Below, piece after piece: positions 7,794-15,675 of a DNA stretch of 64,000 bases. The notes under the pieces were generated by a model. The model saw only the letters and a list, made by a program, of their open reading frames with translations. It was not told where the DNA came from and ran no database searches. The stretch comes from Acidobacteriaceae bacterium. GTDB lineage: Bacteria; Acidobacteriota; Terriglobia; Terriglobales; Acidobacteriaceae. The stretch is taken from positions 121,665 through 185,664 of the forward strand of contig JAPWKG010000010.1 of assembly GCA_028283625.1 (NCBI GenBank), written 5' to 3'. Each line of letters starts with the position of its first letter. Position 1 is the stretch's first letter. Position numbers and translations under genes: made by a program.

Positions 7794-8681
7794 TCAGGCA
7801 GTGGGACCGTCCTGCGCCGCAATGGAATCGAGGGTTTCGACGGCCGCAGGCGGCAGGTACAAAGCACCGGCTTTTAGATTTTCTTCCAGATGAGCCACCT
7901 TGGAAGTACCGGAGATCAGAAGCAGATTCGGGGACCGCTGCAGCAACCACGCCTGTGCCACCAGAAGCGGAGTCGCCTCCAGCGAGGCGGCAATTGCATT
8001 CAGCTTGTCCGACTGCAGGGGCGAAAAGCCTCCCAGGGGAAAGAAGGGCACATAGGCAATGCCCTGTCGGCTCAGGTCCTCGATTAATGCATCGTCAGCG
8101 CGGTGTGCCACGTTGTACATGTTCTGCACGCAGACAATCGGTGCGACGCTCTGGGCCGCAGCAACCTGTGCGGCATTCACATTGCTGACGCCGATATGCT
8201 GCACCAGACCCTTGTGCTGTAGCTCTGCAATCACCTCAACCGAGGGTCGAATATCAAAGTTCGGGTCCGCTTCGGCCAGCCCCAGACCACGTACGTTCAC
8301 CACCTGCAGCACATCCCGCTTCAGGTTTCGCAGGTTGTCATGGACGCTGCCTTCCAACACCTCACGGCTATGGTCCTGCACCCACTCGCCCTGCCCACCG
8401 CGATACGCGCCAACCTTGGTCGCAATCACCAGATCGTCGCGATAAGGGTGCAACGCCTCCTGCAGAATCCAGTTGGCGTAATGCGGTCCATAGAAATCAC
8501 CCGTATCGATATGGTTGACGCCCTCCTCCACCGCACGGCGCACAACCCGTACACACTCTTCACGATCCTTCGGAGGACCGAAGATATGCGGTCCCGTGAG
8601 CTGCATCGCCCCGAAACCAACCCGGTTTACCGTAAGACCCGTTCCCGGAAACGAGAACACTCCACCCAGCTTTTCAGCCAT
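7794..8681 (-). CDS. pdxI: Aldo/keto reductase, PdxI/YdbC type (putative pyridoxal reductase)
   Basis: The 295-residue protein closely follows E. coli YdbC (PdxI, an NADPH pyridoxal reductase) as I recall it: GFGAMQLTGPHIFGPP, NHIDTGDFYGPH, KVGAYRG and ADDALIEDLSRQGIAYVPFFPLGGFSPLQ. AKR residues Asp59, Tyr64 and Lys89 are present. The usual catalytic His is replaced (VVNVRG near 127-132), as in YdbC. ATG at 8681 has GGGAGAG upstream; the track's extra residue is an upstream GTG. It diverges from a TetR regulator gene 70 bp away that probably controls it. Cytoplasmic; the substrate is inferred only from homology. Confidence 0.85.
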   Translation of the reverse strand: MAEKLGGVFSFPGTGLTVNRVGFGAMQLTGPHIFGPPKDREECVRVVRRAVEEGVNHIDTGDFYGPHYANWILQEALHPYRDDLVIATKVGAYRGGQGEWVQDHSREVLEGSVHDNLRNLKRDVLQVVNVRGLGLAEADPNFDIRPSVEVIAELQHKGLVQHIGVSNVNAAQVAAAQSVAPIVCVQNMYNVAHRADDALIEDLSRQGIAYVPFFPLGGFSPLQSDKLNAIAASLEATPLLVAQAWLLQRSPNLLLISGTSKVAHLEENLKAGALYLPPAAVETLDSIAAQDGPTA

Positions 8682-8721
8682 CACACTCTCCCTGGCAGCC
8701 TGCTGCCTTTGTATGGTTAGA

Positions 8722-8735
8722 TGAAGAAAGCTTCA
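8722..8735. promoter_or_regulatory. Palindrome in the divergent tetR/AKR gap (candidate TetR operator)
   Basis: TGAAG-AAAG-CTTCA is an inverted repeat near the centre of the 70-bp gap between the divergent reductase and TetR genes. TetR-family proteins usually bind short palindromes in such gaps and repress both genes. Assignment is by position only. Confidence 0.4.
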
Positions 8736-8751
8736 GGTTTGGAGTTCGCAT

Positions 8752-9402
8752 TTGCCCGCCCTTCGAGCACCGATAGAAAAGCAGCGTAAACAGCCGATCC
8801 AAGCGCGATCGACCGCAACGGTTGACGCCATTCTCGAAGCCGCGCTTCAGGTTTTGGTGCATGTCGGCAAAGAAAAGCTCACCACCACGCTCGTAGCGCA
8901 GCGCGCAGGCGTTTCCGTGGGCACGTTGTACCAATACTTCCCGAACAAGCGCTCCCTGCTGCAGGCGGTTTTGCGCAAGCACCTCTCTCAGGTGACGGAA
9001 ATCTTCGAAAGCACCTGCAAGGCGCAGCAGGGACAAGCGCTGTGCCCCATGATCCGGGCCATCGCCACCGCCTTTTTTCAGGCCAAGATGCAACAGCCCA
9101 GAGCCGGTTTAGCGCTGTACGCCGTCAGCGCAGACATTGACGGACTAAGCATTACCGAAGACCTTCGCCTGCGTCAGGAAGCAGCTTTCGCAGCGGCGCT
9201 GGCCAGTTCGCCGGAGCGGCTCAGCGTGGAAGCCACGCTCGTAGCCTTTACTCTGCAATCGACGATGATCGGCGTCGCACGGCGCATTCTGGAATCTCGC
9301 ATTCCAGTGCGTGAGCACGCCGGCCTGCATCAGGAGCTGCTCTCCATGCTTTGCGCTTACGTGGCTGCAATTACCGTACCGGCGCCCCCTCTTCGCTCAT
9401 GA
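8752..9402 (+). CDS. TetR/AcrR-family transcriptional regulator
   Basis: The 216-residue protein has the TetR N-terminal helix-turn-helix (ILEAALQVLVHVGKEKLTTTLVAQRAGVSVGTLYQYFPNKRSLL, about 27-71) followed by a helical ligand-binding domain without a recognisable ligand signature. The start is probably TTG at 8752, since no ATG occurs before residue ~100 and GGAG lies 7 nt upstream. It is divergent from the pyridoxal-reductase-like gene, the usual layout of a local repressor and its target. Its 3' end overlaps the convergent ArsR gene by 6 nt. Confidence 0.88.
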   Translation: MPALRAPIEKQRKQPIQARSTATVDAILEAALQVLVHVGKEKLTTTLVAQRAGVSVGTLYQYFPNKRSLLQAVLRKHLSQVTEIFESTCKAQQGQALCPMIRAIATAFFQAKMQQPRAGLALYAVSADIDGLSITEDLRLRQEAAFAAALASSPERLSVEATLVAFTLQSTMIGVARRILESRIPVREHAGLHQELLSMLCAYVAAITVPAPPLRS

Positions 9403-9762
9403 ACCGGCAGGGCGCGAAGTCTTCTCTGCTTCCGCCTGGCGCTGAATGGAGTGCGCCTTTACGATCGCCGCGAGCAACCCTGGGTAACGCGCCTCCACCT
9501 CTGCGCAACGTGCCGTGTTGAGCATCTCGACCCCACGCCGTTCGCTGCGTATCAGCCCCGCCTCGCGCAGTACCTTGAAGTGCTGCGATAACGTGGATTT
9601 TGCGATCGGCTTCTCCAACACAGCCTGCAGCGTCGAGCAGTTCTGCGAGCACTCCCGCCCTACAATATCCACGAAAAGCGTGACCCGCGCGGGATCGGAA
9701 AGCGCATGGAGAATGGCTTCAAGAGGAACTTCCGCAATCTCGGGATGGAAAAGTGGACGCAT
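9397..9762 (-). CDS. ArsR-family winged-helix regulator
   Basis: The protein (121 residues from the chosen start) has an ArsR-type HTH: ILHALSDPARVTLFVDIV, then ...STLSQHFKVLREAGLIRSERRGVEMLN. Two Cys (RECSQNC) lie before the recognition helix, but there is no full ELCVCDL metal site, so it is probably not an arsenic sensor. Start ATG at 9762 is preferred because GGAAGAG lies 6 nt upstream; the track's longer frame begins with TTG inside the presumed operator. It is divergent from an SDR gene, and this ArsR-SDR pairing suggests local repression of that gene. Confidence 0.85.
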   Translation of the reverse strand: MRPLFHPEIAEVPLEAILHALSDPARVTLFVDIVGRECSQNCSTLQAVLEKPIAKSTLSQHFKVLREAGLIRSERRGVEMLNTARCAEVEARYPGLLAAIVKAHSIQRQAEAEKTSRPAGS

Positions 9763-9810
9763 GAACAGCTCTTCCATCTTAGAGTCATCGGGAGCAACTT
9801 TGATTCTTTG

Positions 9811-9833
9811 TTCAAAATTTCCGAACTTTTGAA
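9811..9833. promoter_or_regulatory. Perfect 7-9-7 inverted repeat (candidate ArsR-type operator)
   Basis: TTCAAAA (9811-9817) and TTTTGAA (9827-9833) are exact inverted repeats. An overlapping outer pair TTGATTC (9800-9806) and GAATCAA (9831-9837) gives an alternative palindrome. The site lies in the divergent gap between the ArsR and SDR genes. Confidence 0.5.
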
Positions 9834-9923
9834 TCAATTATTTTTCTCGGCTCATCCCATTCTCGAACGCAGCAACAAAAGCCATCACGGCGACGTGCTG
9901 CAAATCGGACAAGGAGAAACGTC

Positions 9924-10655
9924 ATGGGAAAGCTTGAAGGAAAAGTCGCCGTTCTTACCGCCGCAACCTCGGGAATGGCTCTTGCGACCGCGAAACGATT
10001 TGTTGAAGAAGGGGCCTATGTCTTTATTACTGGCCGACGTCAGGAGGCGCTCGATCAGGCAGTGAAAGAGATCGGCCGCAATGTTACCGGCGTGCAGGGA
10101 GACGCAGCCAACCTCGCCGACCTAGACCGGCTCTACGACACGGTAAAGCGCGAAAAGGGGCATATCGACATCCTCTTCGCGAGCGCCGGAACCGGCGAGT
10201 TCAAGCTGCTTGCCGAGGCAACCGAGCAGCACTTTGACTCCACCTTCGATCTCAACGTGCGAGGGACGCTCTTTACCGTGCAAAAGGCACTACCACTCTT
10301 CCGGGACGGTGGCTCCATCATCCTGAACGGCTCGATTGTCAGCATCAAAGGCACGCCCCAGTTCGGCGTGTACAGCGCCAGCAAAGCCGCTGTACGCTCG
10401 CTCGCCCGTACCTGGCTGCTGGAGCTGAAGGAGCGCAACATTCGCATCAACGTGATGAGCCCCGGGCCTATCGATACGAACGCGCTCGCCCCACTTGGTG
10501 AAGACTTCAAGACCAACATCGCAGCGCAGGTTCCGCGCGGCACGCTCGGACGCCCAGAGGAGATCGCCTCCGTTGTCCTGTTCCTCGCCTCGCAGGAGTC
10601 GAGCTTCGTCAACGGTGTCGAACTCTTCGTCGACGGTGGCATGGCTCAGGTATAA
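9924..10655 (+). CDS. Short-chain dehydrogenase/reductase with atypical nucleotide-binding loop
   Basis: The 243-residue protein is a classical-size SDR: the YSASK active-site motif at about 152-156, a catalytic Ser in NGSIVSIKG (about 137), NVRGT around 113, and the C-terminal [13 protein letters not shown]. The cofactor loop reads [10 protein letters not shown] instead of TGxxSGIGxA, so the first and third glycines are replaced by Ala. Binding may be altered, or the protein may be a divergent subfamily. GGAGAAAC lies 8 nt before ATG. It diverges from an ArsR regulator that probably controls it. Substrate unknown. Confidence 0.88.
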   Translation: MGKLEGKVAVLTAATSGMALATAKRFVEEGAYVFITGRRQEALDQAVKEIGRNVTGVQGDAANLADLDRLYDTVKREKGHIDILFASAGTGEFKLLAEATEQHFDSTFDLNVRGTLFTVQKALPLFRDGGSIILNGSIVSIKGTPQFGVYSASKAAVRSLARTWLLELKERNIRINVMSPGPIDTNALAPLGEDFKTNIAAQVPRGTLGRPEEIASVVLFLASQESSFVNGVELFVDGGMAQV

Positions 10656-10678
10656 GTCCTTCTTCCCCCCCACGCAGT

Positions 10679-10710
10679 AAGGGCGAGCCGTGATGGCTCG
10701 CCCTTCTTTG
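10679..10710 (+). terminator. Terminator between convergent SDR and tuf genes
   Basis: AAGGGCGAGCC and GGCTCGCCCTT form an 11-bp perfect stem with a 5-nt loop, followed on the plus strand by CTTTG. It could act for both converging genes; the U-tract is better on the plus strand. Confidence 0.7.
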
Positions 10711-10729
10711 CTGTTTCAGCGTGTCCGAG

Positions 10730-11917
10730 TTACTTGATGATCTCGGAGATCGCGCCGGCGCCCACAGTACGGCCGCCCTCGCGGATCGCGAAGCGAAGAC
10801 CCTTCTCCATAGCAACCGGAGTGTGCAGCGTCACTTCAAGCTGGATGTTGTCCCCAGGCATCACCATCTCCGTGCCCTCAGGAAGCTTCGCAGAACCAGT
10901 CACGTCCGTCGTACGGAAGTAGAACTGGGGACGGTAACCGTTGAAGAACGGGGTGTGACGGCCGCCTTCTTCCTTCGACAACACGTACACTTCGCCCTTG
11001 AACTGCGTGTGCGGCGTGATCGAACCAGGCTTGGCAAGAACCATGCCGCGCTCTACGTCTTCCTTCGCCGTACCGCGCAGCAACAGACCTGCGTTGTCGC
11101 CAGCAAGACCTTCGTCAAGCTGCTTCTTGAACATTTCAACGCCGGTAACCGTCGTCGACTGCGTGTCGCGGAAGCCTACGATCTGAGCCGGCTCGCCGAC
11201 CTTGATCTTGCCACGCTCGATACGACCGGTAACCACAGTGCCACGGCCAGAGATCGAGAAGATGTCTTCGATCGGCATCAGGAACGGCAGGTCGACCAGG
11301 CGGTCAGGCTGAGGAACGTTGTCGTCCACTGCCTGCATCAACTCGTCGATCTTCTCTTCCCACTGAGCTTCGCCGTTCAGCGCGCCCAGTGCCGAACCAC
11401 GGATCACGGGGACGTCGTCGCCCGGGAACTCGTACTTCGACAGAAGCTCGCGAACTTCCATCTCGACCAGGTCGATCAGTTCCGAATCTTCCACCGCATC
11501 GCACTTGTTCAGGAACACAACGATGTACGGTACGCCTACCTGGCGAGCAAGCAGAACGTGCTCCTTGGTCTGCGGCATCGGGCCGTCGGTCGCTGCAACC
11601 ACCAGGATCGCGCCGTCCATCTGAGCAGCACCGGTGATCATGTTCTTGATGTAGTCGGCGTGGCCCGGGCAGTCAACGTGAGCATAGTGACGGTTCGCCG
11701 TCTCGTACTCAACGTGCGAGGTCGAAATCGTGATACCGCGCTCGCGCTCTTCCGGGGCGTTGTCAATCGTGTCGAAAGAACGGAAAGAGTTCTTCGGGTT
11801 GTGCTTGGCAAGCACCTTCGTGATAGCCGCCGTCAACGTCGTCTTGCCGTGGTCAATGTGACCAATCGTGCCTACGTTTACGTGCGGTTTGCTGCGATCA
11901 AATTTTTCCTTCGCCAT
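10730..11917 (-). CDS. tuf: Elongation factor Tu
   Basis: EF-Tu delivers aminoacyl-tRNA to the ribosome with GTP hydrolysis. The 395-residue frame begins [31 protein letters not shown], with P-loop GHIDHGKT at about 18-25, DCPGH near 81, NKCD near 136 and the domain III end [15 protein letters not shown]. Length is normal. It is the last gene of a transcription unit starting with tRNA-Thr(TGT)-Tyr, reminiscent of E. coli thrU-tyrU-glyT-thrT-tufB. The 115-nt gap upstream carries two stem-loops. Confidence 0.98.
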   Translation of the reverse strand: MAKEKFDRSKPHVNVGTIGHIDHGKTTLTAAITKVLAKHNPKNSFRSFDTIDNAPEERERGITISTSHVEYETANRHYAHVDCPGHADYIKNMITGAAQMDGAILVVAATDGPMPQTKEHVLLARQVGVPYIVVFLNKCDAVEDSELIDLVEMEVRELLSKYEFPGDDVPVIRGSALGALNGEAQWEEKIDELMQAVDDNVPQPDRLVDLPFLMPIEDIFSISGRGTVVTGRIERGKIKVGEPAQIVGFRDTQSTTVTGVEMFKKQLDEGLAGDNAGLLLRGTAKEDVERGMVLAKPGSITPHTQFKGEVYVLSKEEGGRHTPFFNGYRPQFYFRTTDVTGSAKLPEGTEMVMPGDNIQLEVTLHTPVAMEKGLRFAIREGGRTVGAGAISEIIK

Positions 11918-11952
11918 CTCTGTCTCCGTCTGAAGTGTGTTGCTGAAATCTC

Positions 11953-12008
11953 TCGGGGGTTGACTCCCGATACCTGCTTACGCGCCGAAGGGCGGGCCCA
12001 TGCCCGCC
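11953..12008 (-). other. Two stem-loops in the gap upstream of tuf
   Basis: TCGGG...CCCGA (11953-11970) and GGCGGGC-CCAT-GCCCGCC (11991-12008) are compact GC-rich inverted repeats. Neither has a U-tract on the minus strand. They resemble the intercistronic hairpins of the S10 cluster. Confidence 0.5.
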
Positions 12009-12032
12009 GTATCTCTTCGTACCGCTTAGAAC

Positions 12033-12350
12033 TCAGTAATACGCGTAGATCTTAAAATAGGTGTTACGCAGCTCGGTAGGAACGCGCTCAAGTGCCGCCA
12101 GATAGTTCTCACGGATCATACCCTGATCGGCATCGCCTAGCTTTGCGTAAGCGGCTGCGGTTTCCGCACCCAGCTTGCCTGCCTTGAGCACCTGTTCAAA
12201 CTCACGGATGCGCAGCCCGCGCTTTTCGAGCGACTTGAGAAAAGCCGCCGCACCATTCGGGCTGAAGTGTTTGTCAATCGCTGCCTGCACCACGGCGAAC
12301 GTTGCCGGGTCTGCGACGGGGATCACTGCCTGCTGAAACGTTGTGCTCAA
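12033..12350 (-). CDS. Conserved-looking hypothetical protein in the tRNA-tuf operon
   Basis: I do not recognise this 105-residue soluble protein. It is predicted to be mostly helical (FAVVQAAIDKHFSPNGAAAFLKSLEKRGLRI, then EQVLKAGKLGAETAAAYAKLGDADQGMIRENYLAALERVP) and ends in YFKIYAYY. The frame begins with TTG at 12350 with only a weak AGGACAGG upstream, so the start is uncertain. It lies between tRNA-Gly and tuf on the same strand, where E. coli has no gene, and is probably cotranscribed with tuf. A translation-related role is only guessed from position. Confidence 0.65.
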   Translation of the reverse strand: MSTTFQQAVIPVADPATFAVVQAAIDKHFSPNGAAAFLKSLEKRGLRIREFEQVLKAGKLGAETAAAYAKLGDADQGMIRENYLAALERVPTELRNTYFKIYAYY

Positions 12351-12390
12351 CGACCTGTCCTGTACATGGGAAATTCTGCGGCGGGATTGC

Positions 12391-12465
12391 TGGAGCGGGA
12401 GACGGGAATCGAACCCGCGACCAACAGCTTGGAAGGCTGTGACTCTACCACTGAGTTACTCCCGC
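12391..12465 (-). tRNA. tRNA-Gly (TCC)
   Basis: The minus strand folds as a cloverleaf with acceptor stem GCGGGAG/CTCCCGC, T-arm GCGGGTTCGATTCCCG and anticodon loop CTTCCAA, giving anticodon TCC. The discriminator is T and the 3' CCA is encoded. It is 46 nt downstream of tRNA-Thr(GGT). Confidence 0.95.
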
Positions 12466-12511
12466 TTGATACAAACCCGGAAAGCGATCGCTCGCCAAGG
12501 TCCTGGAACTA

Positions 12512-12586
12512 TGGAGCTGATGGAGAGGATTGAACTCTCGACCTCTCCCTTACCAAGGGAGTGCTCTGCCACTGAGCTACATCAGC
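12512..12586 (-). tRNA. tRNA-Thr (GGT)
   Basis: Acceptor stem GCTGATG/CATCAGC, D-arm GCTCAGTGGCAGAGC and anticodon loop TTGGTAA give anticodon GGT. TCCA at the 3' end is encoded. Its position relative to tRNA-Gly is reversed compared with the E. coli thrU-tyrU-glyT-thrT cluster. Confidence 0.95.
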
Positions 12587-12628
12587 TTCCGTTCGGCGAA
12601 GTTTCCTTCGCCGCACTCTATTACCACT

Positions 12629-12802
12629 CTACCGCGCTCTTCGCCATCCGAGCAGTACCCGGAAAGCGAAAAATGCAAGCAGCAGCCAGGTAAGCTGCTG
12701 AAATTTGCCCGGCTCCATCGTACGCCAGACAAGCAGCGCTAACAGTCCGAGGACAACCAGCGCAACGGTCAATCGACCGCCGGAAGCAGGCCTGGTACTC
12801 AT
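12629..12802 (-). CDS. Small two-helix membrane protein within the tRNA operon
   Basis: This 57-residue frame begins MSTRPASGGR, has two hydrophobic segments (about 11-26, LTVALVVLGLLALLVW, and about 39-53, LTWLLLAFFAFRVLLG) separated by RTMEPGKFQQ, and ends in a positive WRRAR. ATG at 12802 has GGAGG 8 nt upstream, a strong ribosome-binding site; the track's 5 extra residues are unnecessary. It lies between tRNA-Tyr and tRNA-Thr(GGT) on the same strand, so it would sit on the tRNA precursor transcript. No family recognised. Confidence 0.6.
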   Translation of the reverse strand: MSTRPASGGRLTVALVVLGLLALLVWRTMEPGKFQQLTWLLLAFFAFRVLLGWRRAR

Positions 12803-12825
12803 AGGGCCAGCCTCCAAAAGTGAAA

Positions 12826-12912
12826 TGGTGCACAGGGAAGGATTCGAACCTTCGTAGCGACTAGCGCGGCAGATTTACAGTCTGCTGCCATTAACCACTC
12901 GGCCACCTGTGC
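12826..12912 (-). tRNA. tRNA-Tyr (GTA)
   Basis: Acceptor stem GCACAGG/CCTGTGC, anticodon loop CTGTAAA (anticodon GTA), a long class II variable arm CGCGCTAGTCGCTACG and T-arm AGGTTCGAATCCT support this call. The discriminator is A and CCA is encoded. Confidence 0.95.
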
Positions 12913-12998
12913 CCGTTTGTACTACGTGTTGAGATGTTCGGTGGACGCTGCTTCAGGCAGGAACTTCCAAACTTCTCGCTTTACTGCTCGGGTGAAAC

Positions 12999-13074
12999 TG
13001 GAGCTGGCGAAGGGATTTGAACCCCCGACCGCCTGATTACAAATCAGGTGCTCTACCAGCTGAGCTACGCCAGC
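12999..13074 (-). tRNA. tRNA-Thr (TGT)
   Basis: Acceptor stem GCTGGCG/CGCCAGC, D-arm GCTCAGCTGGTAGAGC and anticodon loop TTTGTAA give anticodon TGT. TCCA is encoded at the 3' end. It is the first element of the tRNA-tuf unit; its promoter must lie in 13075-13184, where I find no clear -35/-10 pair. Confidence 0.95.
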
Positions 13075-13184
13075 GATCCGGACAGCAAAGCGCGCTGCCA
13101 GACTGCCGCAGCGCTGTCTTTGACTCTAACACAGAGTAAGCCCGTGTACCTAACAAGATAGAAGCAACCGAGGAAAACCGGGGG

Positions 13185-14258
13185 ATGGTAGCATCCTGTG
13201 CAGATGGCCTTCGCGGCGCATCTCCACGATTTGCCTTGAGATCTACACCTCGAAAACGCGCTTTCGTCATCGTGCTGGCCATCGCTGTTCTTCTTTCAGC
13301 GCTGGCTCTTGCTCTCTATCTACGAGCGAAGGCGCCGCCTGAAGCCGCACGCCTGCTGCCGGAATCCGATGCGATTGTCTTCTTCCAGCTCAAGACACTG
13401 CGCTCCGCCACCCACTTCGACCAAACACCCATCACGCATTCGGCAGACTTTGCCAAGTTCATCGCCGCAACCGGTATTGAGCCGGAGCGCGATATCAACA
13501 CCGCAGCCTTTGCACTTCACCGCATGGCGGATCCTAACGGGCCCAACGGCCCCGTCGCATACTCCGAGGTCTTCACGGGTAGCTTTGACGGAGCCAAGCT
13601 CGACAGCTATCTGCAGAGCATTGCCACCGCACACGAAAGCTATGCCGACCACACCATCTATGCTGTTCCGGTGGAAGGCCGCACCCTGCGTGTCACCCAG
13701 CTGGGTTATGACACGGTCGCGGCCTCCAATATGCCGACCACCGAGCAGATCCACTCCATCCTGGATCGTTGGCGTGCCTCCGCGCTGAACACTCCAGGCT
13801 CTTCCCTGCTCGCGCGCCGTTATGGAGATGTCCCTCTACTTTCACAAGCGTGGGGGATCGGCCGCATCGGGCTTCCGTTTGCCCAGAACGGCCACATCGC
13901 ACTCTTCGGCCTGGAGCTGCCGATGAGCGAAGACACCGAACTTGTCGCCAGCCTGCGCTATACCGGCACCGTACGCCTGCGTGTAGAAGAGTTTGCCGGT
14001 AGTAGCGAAGACGCTCATCACACGATTGACGCCGCAACGACGCTCCTGAACATTGTGCGGAGTCTGGCCTCGGCTGGCCCCAGCAATACGAATGCGGCCA
14101 ACGCGATACGCTCCATTCTGGACACCACCAAGCTCAACCAGCAAGGCGCTCGGGCAATCCTGACCGCAAACGCCAGCCTGGATGAGATCAAGGCTCTCTC
14201 AGCCACATCCACCACAGATTTTTCTTCGACGCCGCAGCCTTCTCCGGCGTCCAAGTAG
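13185..14258 (+). CDS. Membrane-anchored hypothetical protein (acidobacterial type)
   Basis: This 357-residue protein is not assigned to a family. A short basic N-terminus (RFALRSTPRKR) is followed by one transmembrane segment at about 26-46 (AFVIVLAIAVLLSALALALYL) and a large region probably outside the cytoplasm that begins PEAARLLPESDAIVFFQL, a pattern seen in acidobacterial proteins that assess a value per object. No catalytic motif is visible. The C-terminus is Ser/Pro/Thr-rich. ATG at 13185 follows GGGGG closely. Its stop is 2 nt from the start of the sugar dehydrogenase gene, so the two are probably cotranscribed. Confidence 0.75.
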   Translation: MVASCADGLRGASPRFALRSTPRKRAFVIVLAIAVLLSALALALYLRAKAPPEAARLLPESDAIVFFQLKTLRSATHFDQTPITHSADFAKFIAATGIEPERDINTAAFALHRMADPNGPNGPVAYSEVFTGSFDGAKLDSYLQSIATAHESYADHTIYAVPVEGRTLRVTQLGYDTVAASNMPTTEQIHSILDRWRASALNTPGSSLLARRYGDVPLLSQAWGIGRIGLPFAQNGHIALFGLELPMSEDTELVASLRYTGTVRLRVEEFAGSSEDAHHTIDAATTLLNIVRSLASAGPSNTNAANAIRSILDTTKLNQQGARAILTANASLDEIKALSATSTTDFSSTPQPSPASK

Positions 14259-14260
14259 CT

Positions 14261-15592
14261 ATGTCCATCAAACTGCCTGTAGCACTCGCATCCGCCTGCA
14301 CCTTCGCCTTGGCCGTGACCGCTGCCGCTGCGCAGCAAAACGTGCTCACCGGCAAGGACGCCTTTACCGACTACACCAAGGAAAAACCGGGCGTACGGCG
14401 CCATGTCACCGTCGCAGACCTGCCCAAACCGATGCCCGACACCTCGGTGCAGAATAGCCCCTCCGTTGTCGCTCGCCCCGCAGAGGCGTGGCCGCAGGCG
14501 CCCACGGGCTTCAAGGTAACGCTTTATACCGACGGAGGGTTTGAACAACCGCGCCTCATCCGCACCGCTCCGAACGGTGACCTCTTTCTGGCAGACTCCG
14601 GCGGTGGCCGCGACGCCACCGATGGGCGGATCTTCATGCTGCGAGGCATGGGCGCAGACGGCAAAGCTGCACAACGAACGGTCTTTGCCAGTGGTCTCGA
14701 CCATCCCTTCGGGATTGCCTTCTATCCGGAGAAAGATCCCAAGTGGATCTACGTGGCTAATACCACCTCGTTGGTACGCTTCCCCTATAAAGCAGGCGAC
14801 ACCAAAGCCAGAGGACCGGCGCAGACCGTCATCGCAGAACTGCCCGGTTACGCCCGCCTGACCGGTGGTGGCCACTGGACGCGCGACATTGCTTTCTCAC
14901 TCGACGGCAAACGGATGTTTGTTTCCGTCGGCTCAGCCTCCAACGTGGATGATAGCGACACACATCCGGAAGAGTTTCACCGCGCCGATGTTCTGGAGTA
15001 CACCCCCGAAGGCAAGTTCGTGAAGGTCTACGCCTCCGGCATTCGCAACTGCGTCGGCGAGGCGATCAACCCGATCACCGGTGCGCTCTGGTGCTCGACG
15101 AACGAGCGAGATGGCCTGGGAGACAACCTCGTTCCCGACTACATCACCAGCGTGCCGGAAGACAGCTTCTTCGGTTGGCCGTGGTGGTACATGGGCGGGC
15201 AACAGGATCCGCGTCATGCAGGCAAGCATCCTGAGCTGAAGGACAAAGTCCGCACGCCGGATGTGATCCTGCAGTCACACTTTGCCTCACTTGAAATGGT
15301 CTTCTACCCCGGCAGCGGGGGCTCCTTTCCAGCCCCGTATGCTGGCGACGCCTTTGCCAGCGAACACGGATCCTGGAACAAGGCGGTTCGTGCAGGCTAT
15401 GAGGTGATCCGCGTTCCGATGAAGGACGGCAAGGCCACCGGAGAGTACGAAGACTTTCTCACCGGCTTCGTGACACCGGAAGGCAAGGTCTGGGGCCGTC
15501 CGGTGGGCGTGACCATCGCTCAGGATGGCAGCATGTACGTCGTCGACGACGGCTCCAACTCGGTCTGGCATATCGTCTACACCGGCAAGTAG
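14261..15592 (+). CDS. Secreted PQQ-dependent sugar dehydrogenase (sorbosone/glucose dehydrogenase family)
   Basis: The 443-residue protein begins with a signal peptide (MSIKLPVALASACTFALAVTAAAAQ, cleavage probably near 24). The mature part is a six-bladed beta-propeller of the soluble-GDH/sorbosone dehydrogenase type: APNGDLFLADSGGGRD, GLDHPFGIAFYPE, HWTRDIAFSLDGKRMFVSVGSASN, SGIRNCVGEAINPITGALWCSTNERDGLGDNLVPDY and FGWPWWYMGG. The family oxidises aldoses or sorbosone in the periplasm with PQQ and Ca2+. Some acidobacterial members lack cytochrome domains, as here. It follows the hypothetical gene with a 2-nt gap; a terminator follows at 15617. The exact substrate is unknown. Confidence 0.88.
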   Translation: MSIKLPVALASACTFALAVTAAAAQQNVLTGKDAFTDYTKEKPGVRRHVTVADLPKPMPDTSVQNSPSVVARPAEAWPQAPTGFKVTLYTDGGFEQPRLIRTAPNGDLFLADSGGGRDATDGRIFMLRGMGADGKAAQRTVFASGLDHPFGIAFYPEKDPKWIYVANTTSLVRFPYKAGDTKARGPAQTVIAELPGYARLTGGGHWTRDIAFSLDGKRMFVSVGSASNVDDSDTHPEEFHRADVLEYTPEGKFVKVYASGIRNCVGEAINPITGALWCSTNERDGLGDNLVPDYITSVPEDSFFGWPWWYMGGQQDPRHAGKHPELKDKVRTPDVILQSHFASLEMVFYPGSGGSFPAPYAGDAFASEHGSWNKAVRAGYEVIRVPMKDGKATGEYEDFLTGFVTPEGKVWGRPVGVTIAQDGSMYVVDDGSNSVWHIVYTGK

Positions 15593-15616
15593 CGCATCCT
15601 GTCAGCGCACAGAACA

Positions 15617-15657
15617 AAACGCGGTGTGCCTCTTCTGGCGCACCGCGTTTGCTTTGT
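15617..15657 (+). terminator. Terminator between convergent genes
   Basis: AAACGCGGTGTGCC pairs with GGCGCACCGCGTTT (one G-T pair) around TCTTCT, followed by GCTTT. It can serve the sugar dehydrogenase on plus and the DUF3037 gene on minus. Confidence 0.75.
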
Positions 15658-15675
15658 CGCTATGCCAGAACAAAC

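Noticed and set aside
10721-12055. 444-residue plus-strand ORF antisense to tuf
   Set aside because: Mirror of the strongly biased tuf codons; no recognisable protein.
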